5,827 nucleotides of DNA, from contig CAYMSA010000096.1 of assembly GCA_964392965.1 (NCBI GenBank), positions 1-5,827 on the forward strand, written 5' to 3'. The DNA is from CAYMSA01 sp964392965. Lineage in GTDB: Bacteria; Actinomycetota; Coriobacteriia; Anaerosomatales; Anaerosomataceae. A program made the position numbers and the translations under genes. Positions 1-5,827 of this stretch are shown here, one piece after another; position 1 is the first letter of the stretch, and the number at the start of each line of letters is the position of its first letter. Under the pieces are notes generated by a model. The model made no database searches. It had not been told where the DNA came from and saw only the letters and a list, made by a program, of their open reading frames with translations.

Positions 1-699
1 GTTGATGCCGTAGCTCGAGATCTCGCCGTTGTGGACGATCGACCAGTCGAGCAGCGTGAAGGGATGCGCGCCGCCCCACCAGCCCGGGGTGTTGGTGGGG
101 AACCGGTTGTGGCCCACCCACGTGTGACCGGCGTACTCCTCGAGGCGGAAGTAGTGGCCGATCTCCTCGGGATAGCCCACGCCCTTGAAGGCGCCCATGT
201 TCTTGCCCGAGGACGCAACGAACGCGCCGTCCACCTCGGCGTTCACCTTCATGACGACGCCCACCACGAAGTCCTCGGGCGTGAGCTCGCGCTCCTCGAG
301 GAGCTCCTCGCGCGGGGTCATGAAGTAGCGCCACAGGATGGGGGCGTCGGTGATGCCGCGCACGGCACGCGTGGGCATCGGCTCGGCGCGGTCGATGACG
401 AAGGCCGCCTCGAGGATGTCCTCGGCGGCGGCACGCGCCGAGAGGTCGTGGTACATCATGTGGAAGCAGAAGTGGTCCGGGAACTCGGGGTAGATGCCGT
501 AGCCGGCGAACCCGCCGCCGAGGCCGTTGCCGCGGTCGCGCTGGACGGCCATAGCGAGGATGGGCACCTCACCGCTCATGAGCGCGCCGCTCTCGTCGCA
601 GATGCCCATGAGGCCGCAGCCGCCGTGGATCTTGAACGGCGACTCGTCCCGGTAACGCGCCGGTGCGAAGGATTCGTATCGCTCGAGGTCGTAGGCCAT
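1..699 (-). CDS. Glutamine amidotransferase class II domain protein, archaeal-type glutamate synthase N-terminal module (3' partial)
   Basis: The visible part is 233 residues, open to the window edge. It resembles the amidotransferase (GATase class II, Ntn-hydrolase) module of glutamate synthase, which releases ammonia from glutamine for glutamate formation in the cytoplasm. Motifs seen are CGLMGI at Cys28 (candidate N-terminal nucleophile, codon at 616-618), HNRFPTNT at 197-204, and HNGEISSYGIN at 223-233. The last two match the H-x-R-[FY]-S-T-N-T and HNGEI-N signatures of this family. Cys28 is not next to the initiator Met, so a 27-residue propeptide would have to be removed, as in bacterial GltB. 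The ATG at 699 is chosen because an AGAGGAG ribosome site lies 8 bases upstream. The gene starts 5 bases after the HdrB-HdrC stop, so the two are very probably cotranscribed. In archaeal-type enzymes the FMN and GXGXG parts are separate genes, so I would expect them to the left of the window. A stand-alone GATase of another pathway is less likely because of the HNRFPTNT motif. Confidence 0.85.
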   Translation of the reverse strand, partial: MAYDLERYESFAPARYRDESPFKIHGGCGLMGICDESGALMSGEVPILAMAVQRDRGNGLGGGFAGYGIYPEFPDHFCFHMMYHDLSARAAAEDILEAAFVIDRAEPMPTRAVRGITDAPILWRYFMTPREELLEERELTPEDFVVGVVMKVNAEVDGAFVASSGKNMGAFKGVGYPEEIGHYFRLEEYAGHTWVGHNRFPTNTPGWWGGAHPFTLLDWSIVHNGEISSYGIN

Positions 700-704
700 G
701 TCAC

Positions 705-2030
705 TCACTCCTCTGTCGTCGTCAGCAGCCGGGCGATCGCGTCGCCGCCCCCTTCGGGCAGCGGTGAGAGGCCGAGCTTCTTGCGCGCGGACTCGCGGGG
801 CTTGCCGAGCGCGCCGGTCTTCAGGAACTCGCCGTACGCGGCGGTGACCGACTCCGGTGCCGTGCCGCGGGCGATCGCGAGGTCTTTCAGGCGGCGGAAC
901 GTGTCCGCCATGCCAAAGCGGCTCGGGCACATCTCCTGGCAGGTGAAGCACTCCACGCACTTCCAGAGCTGCGTGTCCGCGAGCACGTCGTCGAGCCGCC
1001 CGCCGATGAGGTCCGCGATGATCTCCGTGGGCTGGAAGGCGGGGTCGATCTTGCAGACCGGGCAGTCGTCCTTGCATGCCTGGCAGGCGTAGCACCTGCC
1101 GAGGAGCCCCACGTCGAAGTGCCCGGCAAGCGCCGCCCGATCCGAGCTGCGCGCCTCCCACTTCTCGAGAAAGGGGGTCACGTCCACGCGGTGCATGTCG
1201 AGCCCGAGGCCCGCCGACTCGTGCCCGAGGGCGAGCGCGATGAGCTCCGAGATGTAGAGGACCGGGACGTTCACCGGCTCGTTGGCGCGCTGGAGAGCGG
1301 CCTGGTTGAGGTCGAACTGCTGGAAGCACGAGGGACAGGCAACCACGAGCGCGTCGACGTCCTCACGCATGAGGTCGGTGAGCTTGCGACGGCAGAACGC
1401 GAGCGAGCCCTCGCGCTCGCCCACGCGGTCGAGCGCGCCGCCGCAGCACTGCATCTTGCTCGGGTAGTCCACGACCTTCGCGCCGAGTGCGGCCACGAGC
1501 GCCTCGAGCTTGGTGGGGTGCAGCGGGTCGTCCCAGCGGACGGCCGGCTGTGGGCGCAGCAGGTGGCAGCCGTAGTGGACGGCGATGCGCATGCCCCACA
1601 GCGGCTTGGTGACGCGTGCGCCCACAGCACCCGCGCCGATCACGTCCGAGAGCCACTCGGCGAGGTGCATGATGCGCAGGTTGCCGTCGTAGCGCAGCCC
1701 CTCGGGGGCGATGCGGTCGTTGATCGCCTCGCGCTCGCGCCAATGCGTGCCGAGGTGGTTGGCGGCCTCCCTGAACGTGGAGTAGCAGCCGTTGCACGGC
1801 GTGACCACGTCGAGCCCGGCGCTCTCCACGATGGCGAGGTTGCGCGCCGCCGCCGTGTAGAACGCGTCCTCGCTGTTGGCCTTCACGAGCGTGCCCTCGG
1901 GGCAGCACGTGTGCCCGGTGAGCTCGTGGATCGTGGCGCCGAACTCGTCGAAGACCACCCGCGTCGCCTTCTCGATGAACGGGAAGCGCGCGGGGATCGT
2001 GCATCCCCAGAAGACCGCGAACTCCCTCAT
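705..2030 (-). CDS. HdrB-HdrC fusion, heterodisulfide reductase-like iron-sulfur protein
   Basis: This is a 441-residue cytoplasmic iron-sulfur protein. Residues 1-270 are an HdrB module with two complete cysteine-rich CCG motifs. They are C10-x31-C42C43-x35-C79-x2-C82 and C155-x39-C195C196-x35-C232-x2-C235, matching the spacing that holds the noncubane [4Fe-4S] clusters of HdrB. Residues 300-370 are an HdrC module with two ferredoxin motifs, C313-x2-C316-x2-C319-x3-C323-P and C358-x2-C361-x2-C364-x3-C368-P, each for a cubane [4Fe-4S]. HdrB and HdrC relatives reduce disulfides or pass electrons between flavin/ferredoxin partners. The actual substrate here is unknown and no HdrA is visible. 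The order B then C is the reverse of the methanosarcinal fusion HdrD (C then B). The start at 2030 is preferred over an in-frame GTG at 2141: family members begin a few residues before the first GC motif, and AGGAGAGG lies 10 bases before this ATG. The gene is followed at 5 bases by a glutamate-synthase amidotransferase gene, which suggests a role in supplying its electrons (inference). GlpC/LutA-type oxidoreductases are distant alternatives. Confidence 0.9.
   Translation of the reverse strand: MREFAVFWGCTIPARFPFIEKATRVVFDEFGATIHELTGHTCCPEGTLVKANSEDAFYTAAARNLAIVESAGLDVVTPCNGCYSTFREAANHLGTHWREREAINDRIAPEGLRYDGNLRIMHLAEWLSDVIGAGAVGARVTKPLWGMRIAVHYGCHLLRPQPAVRWDDPLHPTKLEALVAALGAKVVDYPSKMQCCGGALDRVGEREGSLAFCRRKLTDLMREDVDALVVACPSCFQQFDLNQAALQRANEPVNVPVLYISELIALALGHESAGLGLDMHRVDVTPFLEKWEARSSDRAALAGHFDVGLLGRCYACQACKDDCPVCKIDPAFQPTEIIADLIGGRLDDVLADTQLWKCVECFTCQEMCPSRFGMADTFRRLKDLAIARGTAPESVTAAYGEFLKTGALGKPRESARKKLGLSPLPEGGGDAIARLLTTTEE
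708..714 (-). promoter_or_regulatory. Ribosome binding site of the amidotransferase gene
   Basis: AGAGGAG lies 8 bases before the ATG at 699 and sits inside the last codons of the upstream HdrB-HdrC gene, whose TGA stop is at 705-707. This fixes the start and suggests translational coupling. Confidence 0.75.
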
Positions 2031-2040
2031 GCGTGCACCG

Positions 2041-2048
2041 CCTCTCCT
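2041..2048 (-). promoter_or_regulatory. Ribosome binding site deciding the HdrB-HdrC start
   Basis: AGGAGAGG lies 10 bases before the ATG at 2030. It supports that start over the upstream in-frame GTG at 2141, which has no comparable purine-rich site. Confidence 0.7.
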
Positions 2049-2084
2049 CGCGTGCGGGGCCGAGTGACACCTGCAGCCGACCCC

Positions 2085-2123
2085 GGAAAACGAAAACGCC
2101 CACCCAGACCCCGAAGGGTCCGG
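2085..2123 (-). terminator. Terminator- or attenuator-like hairpin upstream of HdrB-HdrC
   Basis: Read on the minus strand, 2123-2104 forms an 8-bp stem (ccggaccc / gggtctgg, one G-U pair) closed by a C(UUCG)G tetraloop, an exceptionally stable loop. After a 7-base GC-rich spacer comes a broken T-run (gttttcgtttt, 2087-2097). The spacer and interrupted T-run make it a weak intrinsic terminator. It could end an unseen gene lying in or beyond the gap, or act as an attenuator in the leader of the HdrB-HdrC operon. On the plus strand no T-run follows the hairpin, so it would not work there. Confidence 0.45.
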
Positions 2124-2124
2124 A

Positions 2125-2169
2125 TGAGCGTCATTGCTCACTATTGGATTGCGGCTCGCCGTTGAGCCG
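2125..2169 (-). other. Two further stem-loops in the operon leader
   Basis: Two inverted repeats lie just upstream of the UUCG hairpin. One is a 6-bp stem CGGCTC/GAGCCG (2152-2157 with 2164-2169, 6-base loop). The other is a 5-bp stem TGAGC/GCTCA (2125-2129 with 2136-2140, 6-base loop). With the UUCG hairpin they make three consecutive stems in about 65 bases. I do not recognise a known riboswitch class, T-box or tRNA here. Short GC-rich stems arise by chance in this composition. Confidence 0.3.
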
Positions 2170-2177
2170 TTACGCGC

Positions 2178-2206
2178 AGTCTAGCAGGTGGAGAGCCGTT
2201 TGGGAA
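2178..2206 (-). promoter_or_regulatory. Weak sigma-70-type promoter candidate for the HdrB-HdrC operon
   Basis: On the minus strand there is TTCCCA (2206-2201), a 17-base spacer, and TAGACT (2183-2178). Each hexamer matches 4 of 6 consensus bases. Transcription would begin near 2171, giving a leader of about 140 bases that contains all three hairpins. This is only a pattern match. The rest of 2031-2233 holds no gene that I can support. Confidence 0.25.
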
Positions 2207-2233
2207 TCCGGAGGCGAAACGCGGTGGAAACGC

Positions 2234-2333
2234 NNNNNNNNNNNNNNNNNNNNNNNNNNNNNNNNNNNNNNNNNNNNNNNNNNNNNNNNNNNNNNNNNNN
2301 NNNNNNNNNNNNNNNNNNNNNNNNNNNNNNNNN
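2234..2333. other. Assembly gap of 100 N
   Basis: Exactly 100 undetermined bases, the conventional placeholder for a scaffold join of unknown length. It cuts off the 3' end of the helicase gene on its right. The reading frame that appears to run from the helicase across the gap to a stop at 2141 is an artefact of treating N as coding. The order and distance of the two contigs are supported only by the scaffolding. Confidence 0.97.
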
Positions 2334-5300
2334 GTCTCCGGATCGGCCTGATCTCGCAACTCAACAAGCACCACTCGGCCCTGACGCGAACCGACAACAG
2401 GAGCCGAGAACAGACAGTATGAACCATCGGGAATCTGGGGCTCCATGGAGCAGCCAACCACTTGGACGACGAACATACCTTCTCGGATCCTGGCTCCTTC
2501 TCCAAGCTCAACCCACTGCCATTCAGCAAGGACGCCAGCATCTTGCCACTCGCCGAACACTCCTGCCGCCGCGGTAAGAGGCACCAGGGGCACCGCCGTC
2601 TTCCAGCGTTCTGCCGGCGAAGGCGCAACGAGCCTGAGTACAGCTCGAAGAGTGGTCACTGCCCCGTCTCCTGCTCGTGCAAACCAGCTGTCGTCGTCCT
2701 TCACTTTGGCTCGCAGATCCGTCGCTCCAAGATAGCCCGCAAGGCGCCTGAGATGACGCGCCATGGCGTCCTTATCATCAAGCTGGTTCGCGGGAATCTC
2801 GATGACTTCCCAGCCATGCCCGCGAAGCCAGTCGCGGATCAGACGGTCTTTGGCTGCGGTAGCGGGATTACCATGGATGTGGCGACTCATCCCGTCCAGG
2901 TAGACAGCGACGCCTTCATCGGCGTCGTGATACGACGCGCGGTAGATGACATCCGGGGTGGTAGTGCCGATCGCTGCATCCAGACGAATCTGCTCGCCTC
3001 GCACGCCCTCCTCGAACCCGGCTGCGAGCAACAAAGCTCTCAGCCTCTGCTCGGCCGCGTTGACCGGATAACTGCCGTCGTCAGGTTCCCGAGATGGTTG
3101 CTTCGGGGGAATGGGGTGCATCGCAGTAAGCGAGCCGCCCCATGCATCGATGAGCTCTATCGCCTCGTGTCGATCCAGATACTTGTGGTAGAAGCCATTC
3201 CGGAACGTCTGGAGGCAGTCGATACATGAAGTGGCACAGGCAGCCGGGCAGTCCTCCACGATCGACTTCGCGATGCCGACCACCTCACTGAAGCGCCCGA
3301 GTATCTGATCGACGAGACCCGATCCGCCCGGCATCGGGTCCCAGAGCATGGCATCCACTTCATCGCGGTCCACATAGCCGATCACGAGAAGCTGAAGATC
3401 CTCGCGGTGCATATCGAGCAGGCTGGAGGCCGCCATGCGTAACGCTTCAAGCACGCTGTAGGCTGCGGTCCGATCCGCGACGCCTCGCAAAACCAGAGCA
3501 TCCGCTGTCACATCGGCATGGAAGCCGATCGGTGTGATCGGCCTACCACAGCGCTCAAGGTGATCGGCGTCGAACTGTGCACGCTGATGTTCCGATGACA
3601 GCGGGGAGACGCTCTGCCCGCAGACAGTGCAAATCGGATACCCAAGCTCTGGCTCCCTGCGAGCGATGACGCTCGATGCCCCCACATTCACAAGCCGCAG
3701 ACGCAGCCCCCTGATCTTCTGAACCGACTGTGGGCCCCAGGCATAGTCCTGACCGCCGTTGTGCTGGTCTCGTTCAACACCGTAGACCGCCACACCGAGT
3801 TGGAAGCGCAGCGTCTCGTCATCTGAGATGTGCGACTGGTGAACGAGATCCACGTCACACACTGCGATGGTCTGCAGCGCCGAGGAGCCAAGCGTGGCGG
3901 AGGTCCCGGAGAGATTCGTCTCCTTCACCGCCTGTCGCTCTACCGAGACCTCAAACACTGGCATCTCTGCGCGAGTCTCGTCTATGTCTCTATGGAACCG
4001 ACGTGCAACAAACCGATTGCCGTTGGCGTAGATGAGGTTGCCCGGCACGTACTCGCGTAATGCAACGCTGGGTGGACGAGGTAACACGAAATCCATCGCA
4101 CCAAGGCGCCAGAACGGGATCTCGGCAGTGCCGAGTATCGAGCCGACTTCGAGGCCGTAGCCAGGCAAAAAGCCCTCCGCCGCCAGCATGCCATAGGTGT
4201 TCGTGTCGTCGTAACCCTCCGCTTCCCTGCGCGTTCGTCGCACAGTCCCTTTCAAGCGTTTTATCAAGCGGTCACACCGCCTGAAGAGCGCCTCGTCCTC
4301 CTGATCAAGCGTTCCTTCTCGCTCGCGCACAGCATTGAGGCGCCTGATCTGCTCCATCGCCCAGAGCAGCCGCCTCCTCAAGCGAGTCAGCACCTCACCA
4401 AGCTCCTCGCCCATCCCAAGGATGTAGCCGCGCAGGCGCTCATCGGTCACGACGCCTTCATCCGCCCGGGGCCAGCCCTGCTGGAACGCATCCGCCACAT
4501 ACGCGGCCAGGTCATCGATGTTCGCAGCGATCACGCGGGCCAACGGCGCGACGTCGAATGGGCCGTCGCGCAGAACGCCCCCCTCGAAGAGATACGAGGA
4601 GACCTGGTTGGGCAGGCACGTCGCAAGTGCGCTGGCGATCACTTCACGCTCCTGGAGGACCCGGGATGTATCACGTACATACTGATGCAGGCGGGTGATC
4701 ACCGTGGCGTGAACGTGCTTGGAAACCATCGCCTCGTTCGCCAGGTTGAAGGCAGGTGGATCCACGCGGCCGGCGAGAAGCTTCACAGGATCAGTGAAGT
4801 ACGCCCTGTCATGCGACACCGGCCGACAGTACGTGATGTCGACGGCCATTCGGTGCCGTCGACCGGCGCGTCCCGCACGCTGCCAGTAGTTCGCTGGGAG
4901 CGGTGGCACGTTACGCATGAGCACCGAGTCAAGCTGCCCGATGTCCACTCCAAGCTCGAGAGTGGGCGTACAGACGAGCGCGTTGACCGCATCGGACGAC
5001 CCCTTGAAGAGGTTCTCGAGTCGCTCACGCTCCTCCGTGGGCACCATCGCGGTATGCTCCTCCGGGCGCAGCATGGAATACCCGGAGTCGAGCATCTGTA
5101 GGTTGTAGTCGTCCGGATCTTCGGCCACCCACTCAAGCTCACCGCTGCAGCGCCACGCGGGACAGAGCATGTGCGGTGTCCTGCGAGAATAGCGCCTACG
5201 ACAGCTCCGACACCGATACACCCCGTGGCCGCCGCTGAGGCGAATCCGATCAGCGTCTACCTGGAAGACCTCACTGACACTGGGGAGAATCTTGCCCTTG

Positions 5301-5827
5301 GATCCCTTCAAGCGCACAGGAACAAGCAGCCCTTCCCGCACGAGCAGCTGAAAGAGATCCTCAATGAACTCCTCTACACCTTCAGCGGCAACACCCCATT
5401 TCTTGACGATCTGCCGAAGCACAGTATCGCCTGACACGCTCAGCCATTGGACAACGAGCTCCTTCTTCTCACCGGATGAACGACGAACCTTCGTCCCGAC
5501 AGGCGCCTTCAGGGGCGGCAGATAGCCCTGCTGCACCTCTAGGTCCCCATCCATCCAGTACTTGCTGAAAACCTCGTATTCCGGATCATGCAGTGCCCGT
5601 TTGCGCCGCAGATAGTCGAGTACAGCGGCGACGCCATTGCGCAAGTCCTCGGGAGGAAGACCCAGCTGATTGGCTGTCGACTGGATCCACGGGAGAGAGT
5701 CGTCCAACCCCCGGTAGTCGATACGCAGCCGACCCCATGGCTCCAAACCGATTGGCTGCCGCGACGACTGAGACACCTCAAGCATGATCTGGAATCGCAG
5801 GAACTTCCGCCGCTGCTCCTCGTGCTT
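2334..5827 (-). CDS. DUF1998-type superfamily 2 helicase fused to a PD-(D/E)XK-like nuclease and an S24 (LexA-like) peptidase domain (both ends missing)
   Basis: There are 1,165 stop-free codons. The frame stays open to 5827, so the ATG at 5785 is internal and the first RecA domain (Walker A, DExH box) should lie to the right. Residues here are counted from that ATG. Residues 105-160 look like a winged helix, and 192-213 a zinc ribbon (C192-x2-C195-x12-C208-x4-C213). Motif V is TLELGVDIG (275-283) and motif VI is QRAGRAGRR (302-310). A charged helical arm spans 446-526, followed by FLPGYG (539-544). A second zinc site comprises C719, C722, H742 and C746. The DUF1998 core (763-882) has DPMPGGSGL and the cluster C846-x3-C850-x3-C854-x2-C857. 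Residues 905-1020 resemble a Vsr/DUF559-like PD-(D/E)XK nuclease (E912, PD at 944-945, YLDG at 962-965, H969, D980). From about 1060 an S24 fold follows, with A1074-G1075 and GCSMEP around Ser1113, ending in DPET at the gap. DUF1998 helicases include MrfA (DNA repair) and DISARM DrmB (phage defence). A defence or damage-response role is inferred. Composition differs from the left-hand genes, which could reflect transfer. Confidence 0.88.

Noticed and set aside
2031..2141. GTG at 2141 as the start of the HdrB-HdrC gene, adding 37 residues.
   Set aside because: The added segment resembles no HdrB N-terminus, overlaps the terminator-like hairpin and lacks a ribosome site. The ATG at 2030 has one and sits just before the first cysteine motif.
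31..2165. Long plus-strand open frames (31-1092 and 1119-2165).
   Set aside because: They are antisense shadows of GC-rich genes. Their translations are low-complexity, rich in Ala, Arg, Val and His, and contain no recognisable motif, while the minus strand has complete Fe-S and amidotransferase motifs.
2084..2233. A tRNA, riboswitch or T-box in the leader.
   Set aside because: The three short stems do not fold into a cloverleaf and I see no T-loop, T-box or known aptamer consensus.
2141..5785. A single open frame running from the helicase through the gap to a stop at 2141.
   Set aside because: The 100 N are a placeholder of unknown true length, so the frame across them has no meaning. The 30 residues after the gap are proline/arginine-rich non-coding translation and fit no S24 C-terminus.
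5539..5785. ATG at 5785 as the true start of the helicase.
   Set aside because: The frame remains open through all 14 codons to the window edge, and the first RecA domain with Walker A and DExH motifs is missing. It must be encoded upstream.
2334..5827. CRISPR array, insertion sequence ends or direct repeats around the helicase.
   Set aside because: No regularly spaced repeats, terminal inverted repeats or transposase motifs are visible, and the whole segment is coding.

Overview
The window is two pieces of a draft assembly joined by exactly 100 unknown bases (2234-2333). All three genes are on the minus strand, so they read from right to left. Base composition differs on the two sides of the gap. 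The left piece (1-2233) is very GC-rich, with third codon positions almost all G or C. The right piece (2334-5827) is visibly less GC-rich, with mixed codon use. An [Fe-S]-rich HdrB/HdrC fusion beside a glutamate-synthase amidotransferase fits an anaerobic, high-GC bacterium, for example one of the Coriobacteriia-like Actinomycetota. This placement is an inference and weak.

Left piece: a tight two-gene operon. A structured leader of about 200 bases holds a weak promoter candidate, three small hairpins and a terminator- or attenuator-like stem with a UUCG loop. It leads into a 441-residue HdrB-HdrC fusion (705-2030) with a complete set of cysteine motifs. Five bases after its stop starts a class II glutamine amidotransferase of the glutamate synthase type (1-699), which is cut off by the window edge. 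The pairing suggests, without proving it, that the Hdr-like protein handles electrons for an archaeal-type, multi-subunit glutamate synthase encoded further left.

Right piece: 1,165 codons of one very large protein with neither end visible (2334-5827). It is the C-terminal part of a superfamily 2 helicase of the DUF1998 (MrfA/DISARM-DrmB-like) type. In order it carries a winged-helix/zinc-ribbon insertion, helicase motifs V and VI, a charged helical arm, a zinc-binding DUF1998 domain, a PD-(D/E)XK-like nuclease domain (Vsr/DUF559-like) and a LexA/UmuD-like S24 peptidase domain. The S24 domain keeps the nucleophile serine and an Ala-Gly pair where LexA relatives cleave themselves. The expected catalytic lysine falls just inside the assembly gap. 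A helicase-nuclease ending in a LexA-type self-cleaving fold suggests a genome-defence or DNA-damage effector with a built-in switch. It is the most interesting object in the window.

I saw no tRNA, rRNA, CRISPR array, insertion sequence or attachment site. The two pieces should not be assumed adjacent beyond what the scaffold gap implies.
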